The notes below the pieces were generated by a model. It searched no databases and was not told the DNA's origin. It saw nothing but the letters and a program-made list of their open reading frames with translations. A stretch of DNA of 64,000 bases from Sphagnum compactum. Taxonomy: Eukaryota; Bryophyta; Sphagnopsida; Sphagnales. A program made the position numbers and the translations under genes. The stretch is taken from positions 10,819,495 through 10,883,494 of the forward strand of contig OZ234502.1 of NCBI GenBank assembly GCA_965153455.1. The letters run 5' to 3'. Every line of letters starts with the position of its first letter. Position 1 is the first letter of the stretch. This document shows positions 1 to 11,107 of this stretch, piece by piece.

Positions 1-360
1 TTGTTTGATGATGTGGCTTGTCCAATTTGACTAAAAACAAGCAATTGTTTGTTGATGTGGCTTGTTTATTTTACCCAAAACTGGCACAGGTACTAGTTGA
101 TAATGACATATCATAAGTATTATATAAATCAAATAATAGAAATTCAAAAAATTATTAATAAAATTTAATTAATTATTTGAACTAATGAAATGTAAAAATG
201 TAAACCTAGGGAGGTAGGCCCCATGAAGAATGGGCATAGGCCCACTAACCCTATGCATGTAGGCCATTTATAAGGCTCTTTCAGGCATGTGGGCCACTCA
301 TAAGCCTCCTTAAGCAAGTAGGCCACTTGTAGGCCTTAAAGCCATGAAACCATGTCATAA

Positions 361-420
361 GAGAGATTTGAACCCCTCACCTCCATGGTGATAAGCCAAA
401 GCATTAACCATCCAATTACC
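361..420 (-). other. tRNA-like segment (pol III box remnant)
   Basis: Read on the minus strand, this stretch ends in GGGGTTCAAATCTCTC. That resembles a B box (consensus GGTTCRANYCC) at the usual distance from an A-box-like TGGTTAATGCTTTGG. The arms do not fold into a complete cloverleaf by eye, so this is not called as a functional tRNA. It probably derives from a tRNA-related repeat. A similar segment sits at the matching place of copy B (54061-54133). Confidence 0.45.
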
Positions 421-479
421 ATTTCACATGGTGACAAATAATGTCATTGTAAAAAATATAAACTCAAATTCATTTAGAA

Positions 480-1360
480 TTTCACATGCATTATTCTTAA
501 GTTAAACTTGACAAAACTTGGTTAAATAACTTTGTTTATTTAAACTAAACTTGACTAAACTTGGTTAAATTTGGCTAAAATTTAGCACTTTTAATCATTT
601 TGGCTAAACTCGTCTAAACTTGGGTGATTTTAATAATGTTGACTAAACTTGTTTAAACATGGGTACTTTTAATCATTTTGGCTATTATTGATTGCTTTCA
701 ATCATTTTGGCAAACTTGGCTAAACTTGGGTACTTTCAATAATTTTGGCTAAAGTTAATTAAATTTGATTAAAATTGGTTTAAATTGATTAAACTTGGCT
801 AAAGGAAGGCACTTTAATTAATTTTGGCTAAATTTAGTTAAACTTAATTAAATTTGGCTAAATTTGGTTTAACTTGACTAAACTTGGGCATTTTCATCAA
901 TTTTGGATAAACTAGGCTAATTTTGGCTAAAATTAATTAAATTTGGCTAAACTTGGTTCACCTTGCCTAAAATACTATTTAAACTAAATTTGTTTAATTT
1001 GGCTAAATTTTATTTAACTGGACTAAACTTTGTTAAACTTGGGCACTTTCACTAATTTTGCCTAAGAACTTTTTAACTTGGCTAAACTAAGGTCCTTTAA
1101 CTAATTTTGGTTAAATTTGGTTAAACTTAGTTGAAATTGTTTATTTTTACTAAATTTGGTTAAACTTGTATATTTCACCTAAATATGGTTAAAATAGGTT
1201 AGTTTTGCGTAAAACTAAGGTAATTTATATAAATGTGGCTAAACTTAATTAAGGTTGGTTAATCTTAGTCATTCTTGATTAAATTAAGGCACTTTAGTTA
1301 AATTTGGTCAAACTTCGCTAACCTACCATACTTTAATTAAATTTGGTTAAATTTGGTTAA
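480..1360 (+). repeat. Degenerate TAAAC-type array, forward half
   Basis: This is roughly 880 bp of loosely repeated words such as GGCTAAACTTGG, GGTTAAATTTGG and ACTAAACTTGGGCACTTT. The spacing is irregular (10-45 bp), which indicates an old, strongly diverged tandem array. The words point in one direction until about 1360, where the orientation flips. Confidence 0.8.
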
Positions 1361-1369
1361 ATTAAACCC

Positions 1370-1790
1370 ATATAATCAAACCTAAAACTTTAAGATTTAC
1401 ATTCTAAATTCAATTTTGCCAAGTTAAACCAATTTAAGCCAAAATTAATCAAGTTTAATTAAAGTACCCTAATTTAACCACATTTAGCCAAGTTTAGCCA
1501 AATTTAACTATTTTGTACCCAAGTTTAAACATTTTAACTAAAGTACCCAAATTGAGCCATCTTTACTCAAAATTAACAAAATTGAATTTAAGTACCCAAG
1601 TTTAGCCAATATTGATCAAGTTGGATTTAAATGCCCAAGTTTAGCATAAATAACCAAAATAAACCAAATTTAATCAAACCTTGTTAAATATGGGAAGTTT
1701 AACATAATATTAATTTAATTTAGCCAAAGATTATTGTAAACTATAATTGGTCTAATTTAACCTAAGATTAGTCTAAAGTTTAACCTAGCC
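1370..1790 (-). repeat. Degenerate TAAAC-type array, inverted half
   Basis: The same words appear here as reverse complements (AAGTTTAGCCAAATTTAACC, AGTACCCAAGTTTA). Together with the forward half this forms a long imperfect inverted repeat with its turn near 1360-1400. For example, GTTTAAACATGGGTAC near 650 pairs with GTACCCAAGTTTAAAC near 1517. Confidence 0.75.
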
Positions 1791-2129
1791 TACCCACTTA
1801 TTATGCACCTACCTACCTACATACATACCATACATGCCTACTTATTATGTCACGTCATTTATGGCATCATTAAAATTAGTGACATTAAATAGACAACAAC
1901 ACCACATTGGCATGTAGCAAGCCATTTCATCTAGACATGATTAAAACTAATCACATTTTAGTAGGCAGTAACACTAGATTGACATAGTTAATCCACATGG
2001 AACTAACATAGTCTAATTTGATTTAAATTATTAGTCGACTTAGTCAAATAAGACATGCCTATTTTGAGGGGGGGGCAAAGAAGACAAAAAAAACCCCTTT
2101 TAGTCATTTCAAATTAACAACATTGCAAT

Positions 2130-2482
2130 TTAGTCATTGTAGTCACAACTTTGGGGGCAAAAAATACCATGTTTTGTAGTAGTGTCAACATTTGTTGCAG
2201 GAGTTATAGGTGGCACACCACTAGCAAGAGTTGTAGGTGGCACACTACCATCATTTGTAGTACTCCATGTGGCCCCATTTCCCCTCCAAACCTTTTGCAA
2301 TAGCAATTGGTGTCGGATGTCATATGCAGCTCTCTTTTCCACATCCATTAGAATGTCGGGTGCATCCCCAATGAACTTGAATGTTGCTTTAGCCATTACA
2401 TACTTGTTTTTATTTGGATCTAGGAGCAAAACAAACTTTCGGTATATTGCCTAATCAGGTTGCTGCCAGCATCTTCTTCCAC
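2130..2482 (-). pseudogene. Unrecognised coding-like exon fragment, broken
   Basis: On the minus strand a splice-acceptor-like TTGATTGCAG is followed by an exon-like stretch. One frame opens with VEEDAGSNLIRQYTE. The remainder reads well only in another frame (DPNKNKYVMAKATFKFIGDA, then DILMDVEKRAAYDIR), so a frameshift and an in-frame stop separate the two parts. The peptide looks like genuine old coding sequence because composition and residue mix differ from the flanks. I cannot assign a family. It may be a captured exon or part of a transposon protein. No ATG start is visible. Confidence 0.35.
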
Positions 2483-2489
2483 CTGCAAT

Positions 2490-3380
2490 CAACAAAAATG
2501 ATGTTTAAAGGCATGGAAAGCTGGTGCAATACCTTAAATACAACCAAAAAAAAGTAAAAATAAATAAAAAATTAATTATAAGGAATACTTACCTAAAAGA
2601 TTGCATACCAATCCATTAAATTTGTTCCAAACATTGTTTAGGTAGTCATGAAAACCATAACAATTGCTTGTGATTGATGAAACCCATTTAATTCTAGGAA
2701 CATGACGTGTGCCTTGTTCAAACTGGTTTCGCTCCTAAGAAATCTTGGACATCAACCTTATTTACAACATTTTTTCTTGCCAAAACAACCTCATCCTTCT
2801 TGTTGCACTCCATTTAACCTTGTTTTTAACACACGTTTCAAATTAGCAACAATTATAATAAGATATGTTCCATGAAGCTCCCAAAAAATGAACTCATTTG
2901 TGGCTTCCAAATGACACATGGTAAACCTCAAATATTATTCTTCAGGGCAATTTTATACCGATAATAAATTATAAGGCAATATACAAAGACTGCTGCAAGG
3001 TTTTTTCAATTGTAATTTTTCTTGCAGAGTTTCAAACCTTTGAAGGCATATATATCCAATTCAACATATATCTATGAAGTTGTAGAAAAATCTCCACAAC
3101 AACAATTTGAGGGTAATATGACAAGGAATGCAATCATCACCTTATGACAGTTAACTTCTCCGAGGTTCTTCACTCTAAAGCTTCTTGAAAAGTAGTATAA
3201 CTCCAAATGATTTCATCAGCTCACAAAAATAGGTGTAAATGTATATAGTAATCCACCCAAATGTTTTAAACAAAACCATTATACAACCGTAATTTAGGGT
3301 ACTTCCTTCCAATAAAAATAAAAACTTCTTAAAAGCCTTTTTTTTTTTTTGTGATCGACCAATGAAAATGGTTCATTGTG
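2490..3380. other. No gene seen
   Basis: AT-rich sequence with many stops in all frames. Nothing recognisable was found. Confidence 0.5.
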
Positions 3381-3387
3381 AATAAAA

Positions 3388-3497
3388 GGGGGGGGGGGGG
3401 GGGGGGACGGGGTGGAGGGAATTTGGGAAGAAGCACCTATTTAATGAAATAAAGGATGAATAAGTACCCTAGAAAGATGACCCCCCCCCCCCCCCCC
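3388..3497. repeat. Facing poly-G (19) and poly-C (17) tracts
   Basis: An uninterrupted run of 19 G (3388-3406) is followed 74 bp later by 17 C (3481-3497). The two could pair as a G:C stem of up to 17 bp. Separately, the G run could form a quadruplex and the C run an i-motif. The runs are also a likely site of sequencing and assembly error. Confidence 0.85.
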
Positions 3498-3499
3498 AC

Positions 3500-6020
3500 C
3501 CCAACAAGTATAGGTTGCTAGCAATTAGCAAATTATTTGGAAGCTATTGAACAATTTTTCTTAGGATTCAAAATATCCAAGCTTAGGGTCACTTTCCACA
3601 TTGACAAAACTAATATTATTTTTCTCAAAAAAAAATTTATTCATAAAAATTGAAATTGTTGAATTTTCCATGATCTATTATGATATTGTCACATGAGTAG
3701 TGAGATTATTCATAGTATAGCCTATGTTAATTATGATGATCATTTTTTAGATGTCTACTACATGCAAACCTTCATTTTTGTTGACAAAAGCTCCCCAAAA
3801 GCTTTTAAAACACGTTTGTTTAATTTTAAGGTCAATTGTTGGTATGCACTTGTTATAAAATTTAATATGCATGGAGACATACTTAATTGAAACAAGGTTG
3901 AATTTCCAATGCTTTTGGAACCACATATGTACCATTACAAACCTAAGAAAACATTTAGACATGCAACTCCAAATTTCATAATTTGATTGACAGCATCCAT
4001 ATTCTTATGCAAGCTTTTTTGTTGTAGTTTAAAATTGTAAGGACTACAGAATTTTTCTAATGTGCGTGTGTTTTTTTTTGGCAATAGGTTAAATCCATTA
4101 AATAGGTCTAGCACCTTGTCGTTGATAGTTTGGAATTGTGTTATTTTCATTTTTTTGCATTACAAATATGGCTCGTAATGTGTTGGACCACTTATTTGTA
4201 AGGCCATGTCAATGTTTGAGAATTACGAACTTGGACCTTTTGTTTTCATGGGTTTTATGATTATGATAAAAACATGGTTTGAAGATCATTTTTCACCCAC
4301 AAAAAGGCTCTCAAGTGGTGGTAGATAATGAAGATGGGTAATTGAGGAAACTATTGGTTCTAATGAAACTAGGTATAAGTAATGCTTTTCGAGGCCGCTA
4401 TAGTGTATGACATAGGACTTGCTAATAATATTTATTTTTTGATGCCAAGAACATTGTAAACACTAAACCCTACCGTGCTTATGGCAAAAACCAACTCTGT
4501 ACATTTGCATGAGGCAAAGGATATGATCAAGGAGATGCCATGTAAAATCAAATGGGGTTGTGTAGATGGGTATATTTTGTTTGTTGTAAAATTAATGGTA
4601 AAGATCATCTTGAGATGAATAGATGTCTGAAATTGAATTGGTGCATCTTTGACCAACAGATTAGCTCCTTTGGATGAAAGGATAATGGATGCATCCTTTG
4701 TGATGAAAGGAATGTAGGCATATTCTGAAACAATAGCTAAGTCTAGTCACAAGCGATAAGGAATCAACTGTCGGGTATAGGGATGTTTTTTCTGGGGAAG
4801 ATCATGTAGTTTTGAGGTGTTAAAATGGTTCAAAGCTTTAATTTTTGTAGATGATGGTCCCACCATCCACCTCTTATTCCATGATTAGTTCATTGGAATA
4901 TTACACTTTTAAAAGCACCCAACAAATCATCATAATACATGTCTGCACATAAACATTGCAAGTTTGGCAATACTCCACAACAAAAACACAAGTAGAAACT
5001 GACAATTACATAGCCCAAGAGTAAATGTGGTGAATTTGTCAATAGTCTAAAGTTGAAAAAACCCTCACGATTTCGCAAAACACAAGTTAAAAGTTTTTGT
5101 GTCGTACTTTTTTTAATTTGAGAATGGACATTTGAACATTGTCAAAAAAATTTGAAGGCGATTGTTCTAAGGTCTCTTGATTAACTCTAGAACCCAAAGA
5201 AGAACAAATAGTAAAACACTAGATGCACTACCAAGAGAACATCTCTTCACCGTTGAAGTTACTACACCACTACTGTTCAAAGGGGGATATATTAATTATT
5301 TTCCCTAACATGCAACACCTTGGTGGCCTGTTGATGGGCGAAGAATCAAGATCACAAGGTTCCAACAATTCAATACCAATGACCCAAATATTGGTCAGTT
5401 AACTACCATTCGTATCAAAGAGACTAGTGTTGTCAAGCATGATTTAGGATATCTAAATTGCACACCTTTGTCTCCCATTGGCAAACATAGAACATTGATC
5501 ATACCATAACAATTTGGTTGTTGAAATTTTATTCATTAAAATAGACCAATAGGGACAACCAAACTTGATCAAGAAAGAAAAAACTAAGAAAAAGCTCTTT
5601 GTAGAGCTTGCCATAGACAGCTTATCCAACTACTCATAACTTAGTCCCTCACAAACATCACCTACCATTTATAAGATCACACATAATAGCATGATATGGG
5701 AGTAACAGATGTACCATGGTAGGACAAGGAATAAAAGATGACAACATTTAAGCAAAGATCGTTTCAAACATACAGAATATCCTTGCCCTCGCCAAGCGTA
5801 GGGCTGATGCTCCTAAACTTTGGTGCATAAACATCATCATCAGACCATTGTCAAGGAGGATGTTTGTACCATGTTTATAGATTTCAACTTGTTGAAACAC
5901 AAGTAGAAACTGACAACTGACAAGCCCAAGATTTCAACTCTTCAACCTTGTACACACAACAAGATGTGTAGGTTTCAACTTTGGTTCATTCTTAATGCCA
6001 CTTGACATACTGCACTCCAT
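3500..6020. other. Gene-poor AT-rich region
   Basis: Only short spurious frames were found, with no homology I recognise on either strand. The region 4160-4880 has a slightly coding-like texture but no continuous frame. Confidence 0.45.
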
Positions 6021-6573
6021 TTGCAATCACATTAGCAGTGGCACTGTCATTGCACTTCATCCATGATTCCAATATTCAACAACTGAAGATCCTATTGGAC
6101 CACTCAGTAACTTGGTGAATAGTACCCAAGATTCAGATTCATTCTTGTTGAACCAAACCATTTATAGTATAGATTTATTTCTATCTCCTTATTCAAGTAT
6201 GGTCTAGACAAGCACAACCAACAACAACCATCCCAACGTTCCAAAATGTTTCTTCTTAGCTCTCAAGTGCCAGCCTCCTTCCATCTCTATCTCCTTGCAA
6301 TCAAATTAGTAGTGGCACTGTCACTGCACTTCATCCATGATTATAATATTAAACAACTGGACCTGAAGATCCTACTGGACCACTCAGTAGCTTGGTGAGT
6401 AATACCCAAGATTCAAATTCATTCTTGTTGAACTAAGAACCATTTATAGTACAGATTTATCTCTATCTCCTAATTCAAGTATGGTCTGGACAAGCACAAC
6501 CCCATCAACAACCATCCAAACGTTCCAAAATGCTTCTTTGTAGCTCTTAAGTGCCAACCTCCTTCCATCTCTA
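6021..6573 (+). repeat. Tandem duplication, 2 x about 274 bp
   Basis: Copy 1 (6021-6294) and copy 2 (6295-6573) both run from TTGCAATCA through GTGGCACTGTCA, GACCACTCAGTA and CAAGTATGGTCT to CCTTCCATCTCTA. They differ by scattered substitutions and small indels. No coding function is evident. Confidence 0.9.
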
Positions 6574-6777
6574 CCTTAGACAGGTTTGATCCATCCAACA
6601 CCTCTAGGGACAACAATGAATAGCATATGGGTATGTAGCATCTGAGGGCATTCCCGGTTTTAAGGCCTCATGGATGAGGGCAATGAGCTTAAGGCCACAT
6701 GGAGCTGAAAAACCATGAATGCATAGAGAAGATGCTACCCTTATGTTGTTGCATAAAGAACAACCAATGTATCTAAT

Positions 6778-6883
6778 CAATATGTAAGCCTGTCTCATCA
6801 TGAGGATGCATTATGTCATGGAAGATTAGTCAATATGCAAGCCCGTTTCATCATGAGGATGTATTATGTCATGGAAGATTTCT
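6778..6883 (+). repeat. Tandem duplication, 2 x 53 bp
   Basis: The word CATCATGAGGATG followed by ATTATGTCATGGAAGAT occurs twice with a 53-bp period. The first copy starts at CAATATGTAAGCC and the second at CAATATGCAAGCC. Confidence 0.85.
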
Positions 6884-6884
6884 T

Positions 6885-7910
6885 ACATGATGGAAGCTGT
6901 CTGGTGCAATAGATATTATGCCTGACAATGGCTCTTAAAATACAAAAGAAAATATCAGTTGGGTGTTTACACTACACAAATACAATTTCATTGAAAGCTT
7001 TCAGTATCTCTAATCCATATTTCTATATCCTGATTGGCAGAACAAAACTGCCAACAGCTCATGCATAGCATCATTCGTGGAGAAGGAAGAACATGGGAAA
7101 AACCCATACACATCTGGATTCCAGCATCTCTTTCAAAACAATTAATGTTTTCAAATTCCTTGCCTCCTTCTAGTGGAGGGCAGGCTCTTGTCCGAAAACA
7201 AGATTCAACTGCCATGTATGCCTGATCAGGCACAAAGCTTAGACAAATAATCACATGATCAATTCAAAGAGTAAAGCTCTAAAAGAAGGAGCAAATACCA
7301 TCGCTTCCATCAGAAAAGAGGTACAAGTTGAGTGTGTCATGGTGAAGAAGCCCACAAGATATTACTTTCTTTGCTTAGAAGAAGAGACGAGGAGCCAAGT
7401 TACAATCTATTTGCAATGCACCCATTCATTCGACTTTCACGTCACGATATACACATAATTCCCTCCCTGAAAGATTCCCTACGGCAGCGGCTGCGGCAGG
7501 AAAAACTTCCGAATCCGCCTATATGCATCCACGACATACAATCTGGTTTTTCCGCGTGTGCTCATTCCAAAGGACGATGATCCATGGTGATGCAAAAAAA
7601 CTATCCTAATCCACTCTTTGGCGGGGCACAGGATCAACGGAGTTGGTGCAAAGCGCTAAAGACTAGAAGCGGCTTTCCTCTAGCAGCCTTTTCCATTTCT
7701 ACGAGTTCAGTTTGGCCTCTCCATTCCAGGAACAGATTCTTCTCAAGAAGGAAGCCAGCCCTGGAAGGCGTCCTACAGCTCACTCACGATCAAGTTGCAA
7801 GCTTTGCACAACACTATCAATGGATCGATGTACACGAGACAATCGGTTGATCGATCTGCCCGAGGCAATCGATCGATCTATACTAGGCAAGTATATTCTA
7901 TAGGCTGCTG
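6885..7910. other. 3' flank / probable 3' UTR of the ERF gene
   Basis: No conserved coding frame was found. The part nearest the ERF stop (about 7430-7910) is richer in GC than the surroundings, which fits a minus-strand 3' UTR. It holds a short duplicated ATCGATCGATC-type motif at about 7838-7890. Confidence 0.4.
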
Positions 7911-8390
7911 CTACTGGGCAGTGGCTTGATCTTGGACGTTGGCTCTCTGTCGCTTGGCAGCGGACGTAGCCCTTTGCTTCACCAAAGCGGCGAAGTTTTC
8001 CCACGGCAACTCGGGGGGGATGGGGTGGTTGCGTAACTGGTGTGGCGAATCCTCGAAATTGTACGGGATTTTCTTTTTTGTATAGAAAATGCCAGCATCA
8101 TACGCTCTCGCCGCTTCCTGCGGCGTCTCGTAAGTCCCCAACCATATCTTTCGCTTCTGCGATGTGGGTCGAATCTCCGTCACCCACTTGTTGAGCTCCG
8201 GTCGGTGCCTCACGCCTCGGAACTGAACCGTGGAGCTGTCTAGACTTCCTCCATTATTGCTGCCTCCAGTACAGCTACTGCCGGAAGAAGCGCACTCGTC
8301 TGTGTCCCATGCAGGAGGAGGCTCCTTATTCAAATCTATGTTCCGCAACTTGTAGTTTATCTCCAGTACCGAAGAACCATGTAGACGCAT
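7911..8390 (-). CDS. AP2/ERF-family transcription factor with N-terminal EAR-like motif
   Basis: This is an intact single-exon gene of 159 codons, ATG at 8388-8390 and TAG at 7911-7913. A single AP2/ERF DNA-binding domain spans about residues 56-113: FRGVRHRPELNKWVTEIR, then IWLGTYETPQEAARAYDAG, ending near IPYNFEDSP. The WLGTY..PQEAARAYDA core is typical of plant ERF proteins, which are nuclear and bind GCC-box or DRE-like promoter elements. The residue usually Ala (ERF) or Val (DREB) in the WVxEIR strand is Thr, so the subgroup is unclear. Residues 19-24 read DLNKEP, an exact DLNxxP motif of the EAR repressor type, so repression is plausible (inference). The C-terminus (about 139-152) is basic and Gln/Ala-rich. 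The protein is short for the family but appears complete. Upstream DNA on the coding strand is GA-rich, as in many plant 5' leaders. Confidence 0.93.
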   Translation of the reverse strand: MRLHGSSVLEINYKLRNIDLNKEPPPAWDTDECASSGSSCTGGSNNGGSLDSSTVQFRGVRHRPELNKWVTEIRPTSQKRKIWLGTYETPQEAARAYDAGIFYTKKKIPYNFEDSPHQLRNHPIPPELPWENFAALVKQRATSAAKRQRANVQDQATAQ

Positions 8391-8940
8391 TCTCTCTGGC
8401 CTCCTTTTCTCCTTCTACGATTTCCCTCTACTCAACCTTCCCGATCACCAAAAGCACGGAATCCACGCAAACTCCACCCAAACTATCAAACCCCAATTAA
8501 ACATCGAAGCTACTCTCCAAATTCCCGTTTTTCAGTTCTTGGCTGTTCCCTCCCTTTCCCTCTCTCATTCCAAAAACTCTCTATCGATCGATCGATCCAG
8601 TTAACACAAACGAGTCTCTTGTTCTTTCTTCCTTCTTGCAGCCAATCTCTCTCTCCAAACCATCTGTCTCTGTCTCTCTGTATCTCTCTGTATCTTCTTC
8701 CTCTTGATTTGCACAGATTTGGGTCTCAGGCAGGAATAGCTTACAAAATCTTCTCCTACAAGTTATCCCCGTTCTCCTGGAGGGTTTGCTCTCTGGTTTG
8801 TGTGTGTGTGTCTCTCTCTCTGCAGACGGCCAGGGAGAGAGCGAGGAACATGACAAGGCAGGCAGAGCAAGCAACAGAAGAAGAAGAAGAAGAGGCGGTG
8901 CCCAGTGCCGTTCGTTCGTGTCGTGGTTGACTTGTGCTTT
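8391..8940 (-). promoter_or_regulatory. GA-rich 5' leader / proximal promoter of the ERF gene
   Basis: The plus strand is strongly CT-rich here (many CTCTCT runs, (GT)n near 8800, an AGAAGA run at about 8876-8893), so a minus-strand transcript would carry a GA-rich leader. It also contains ATCGATCGATCGATC near 8583. A long leucine-rich open frame on the minus strand arises only from the (GAA)n run and lacks an ATG start. No convincing TATA box was seen. Confidence 0.4.
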
Positions 8941-9900
8941 CACGTGTCGGTACTTGGGAGAGATGGGTGTGTTTTACAAATTTTCTACTTTCCTCTCTGA
9001 CATGTATGTAGCCAAATTTGGCTAAGTCCTCTTGCGGATAAGAATCGTCAGCCACACCACCTACGTCACAAATTTGAGAACAAAAAACCTGCTCTGGAGC
9101 AGTGCTTGTTTTTTTCCCACTAATTTTCTCCTTTTTTGGACCCAAAAGCTTGGGAGAATTTTGCCCAACTCTTTGTTTTTCTAGTGTAAATTCAATTAAT
9201 TTTAATCTCCTTTTGGAGACTCCTTTTGGAGAAAACATTTGCCAAATTTTTTAGTATATCCAAAATTTGAGAACAAAATTCCCTGAAGGAAATCCTGGCA
9301 TTTTCCCCACTGGCTTGCTATAATAATAGTAGCAGGAATAGTAATAAATGAGTTGGGATTTCTGGGTACAAGCTGTGGGTAGAATGTGCACTCTAGGATG
9401 TCTTTTCTAATACATAACCGGAGCGACACCCTTATTGGATATGACACACTTATTGGATATGAGGTCATGCGTTACACACAATAACCTCTGACCTTCATTT
9501 CTACTCACTATTGCGCACAAGGTACCACCATCTGCTCTCATTACCCCAATGACACTGTAATCCTATCACTTCTTGGATGAAAGTGTTGCCACCCTCTCCA
9601 TGAATGAAAAAGAGGCTGTTTTCAATTTTTATTATCCCCGGTTTTGTTCCTTAACTGGCTGCCTTTTGCTGCTTACCTATTCCATAATGTTTCAAACAAA
9701 AGCAGGAGAGATAATCAAACAAGCAAAAGCTCCGTCATGCTCGTAACATATTAGTAACGAGTGTCTATGTCTTGTGCAGGCATTTTACAAGCATTTCCTT
9801 GAAGTCCCCTTCTATATGAATCCCATGTAATAGTCCATATCATTGTAAAAGGTTCACGCTTGCATTGTACGTGATTATATAGTTGATGTAACTTAATCAA
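8941..9900. other. Intergenic, with a 16-bp perfect palindrome
   Basis: No gene was found. TAGCCAAATTTGGCTA at 9009-9024 is a perfect palindrome. It is followed by CCTCTTGCGGATAA, which loosely resembles a stretch near 44560. The region 9200-9230 has two TCCTTTTGGAGA-like words. Confidence 0.5.
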
Positions 9901-10552
9901 GCTTTTGTTGTAACTAGTTTCACTTGTCTTCATATGTTAATCTCACAACATCTCACAATGTTTTTTGTTGCCCCAATTGAGCCATAATTTGTAACTTACA
10001 AGTCATTTGAATAAGGTATGAACATTCCATTTAGAATTAGGGTATTTGAAACTGCCCAAGTATAATTTTCCCCATTTTTCCTTTGGCCTTGTTCTATCAA
10101 TGAAATTCTTCTTGTAACTTGTGTTGTAACTAGTCCCACTTATCATGTTGTAACCAATCCAGCTTATCTTATTGTAACTAGGGCTGCTTATCTTGATATG
10201 GTCATCACAATTTGTTGTAACATCTATTTTAATGTCTTGTAACCTATGAATTGTTCTTATGATCTTGTAAAAGTCATTGCACTTTACGTTCGCACTTGGT
10301 GAGTAGTTTGCACTTTTCCGGATGGAGGTTGGGCCGAATGGGTTGAAGATGTCTTTTCAACATTAATTGGCCAATGGACTATGAAGGATCAATTAACAAT
10401 AAAAGCCCTACACTTAATTTACTTATTATTGACCCATGATTTGTAACACATTTGTTTGCAACAATGTTTTTAGAACATGTCAATTTAATTTACATACCAT
10501 CGTAACCTACATTTGATTATATTAGATCAGTTTAGTTGATGTTCTAGGCACA
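9901..10552. other. TTGTAAC-rich non-coding stretch
   Basis: The word TTGTAAC or TGTAACTAG recurs many times without a fixed period, and it continues at lower density to about 12600. No coding frame was found. Confidence 0.5.
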
Positions 10553-11107
10553 TAACATGGCCTTTAGCTTCTAGTGTACATCCTTGTCTCCAACCTTAAT
10601 CTATCCACCCATTTTTTGTCTATGTCCTTGTCTATTCTTGTTTCTATATTGGAATTCTATTAACTTATAGTCATGTTACACTTGAGTAGTATTCTTGTAA
10701 CATGGGCATCCTATCTTATTTGTTCATGCTAGTAATTGCTTTATATCCTTTTCCATGTTACAAGGCCTTTAATTTTTAGTGTAACATTATTGTCTCCAAC
10801 CCTAGTCTATACATCCATGTTTTGTTTTTGTCCTTTTCTTTTCATGTTCCTATATTGGAATTCTATTAACTTATAGTCATATAACATTTGGGTAATAATT
10901 TTATAACATGTGCATCCTATCTTATTTGTTCATGTCACCAACTACTTCATATTCTTTTCCATGTTATAGGGCCTTTAACTTTTAGTGTAACATCCTTGTC
11001 TCCAACCCTAGTCTATCCACCCATGTTTTGTCTCTGTCCTTTTTTTATATTTATTGTTCATATGTTGGAATTTTATTAACTTGCATTTATGTTACACTTG
11101 ATTACAA
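10553..11107 (+). repeat. Tandem repeat, about 3 x 206 bp
   Basis: Three consecutive copies start near 10553, 10758 and 10964. Each carries GGCCTTTA, CTAGTGTAACAT-like, CTTGTCTCCAACC, CTATATTGGAATTCTATTAAC and, in the first two, GCATCCTATCTTATTTGTTC. The last copy is truncated at about 11107. The repeat is non-coding. Confidence 0.88.

Larger units (their letters stand above)
1..2165. repeat. Modular repeat unit, copy A (left-truncated by window)
   Basis: This compound repeat has recognisable modules. The left edge is rich in TTTGACTAAA, with a duplicated GTTGATGTGGCTTGT word at about 1-75. Next come a short AGGTAGGCC stretch (about 205-330) and a tRNA-like segment on the minus strand (361-420). 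A long degenerate TAAAC array follows (480-1790), then a TACCTACC stretch (about 1790-1835) and a right edge with AGTCGAC plus TTAGTCAAAT (about 2030-2060). The same order of modules recurs at 53640-55860. I see no coding sequence. Whether this is a transposable element or a satellite-like block cannot be decided by eye. Confidence 0.6.

Noticed and set aside
361-420. Functional tRNA gene on the minus strand
   Set aside because: Only a B-box-like word and a weak A box are present. Arms do not pair into a cloverleaf. The same applies to 54061-54133.
8581-8943. Minus-strand frame with a leucine-rich, signal-peptide-like start
   Set aside because: It begins with GTG, not ATG, and the leucines come from a (GAA)n run on the other strand. 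It lies in the ERF leader region.
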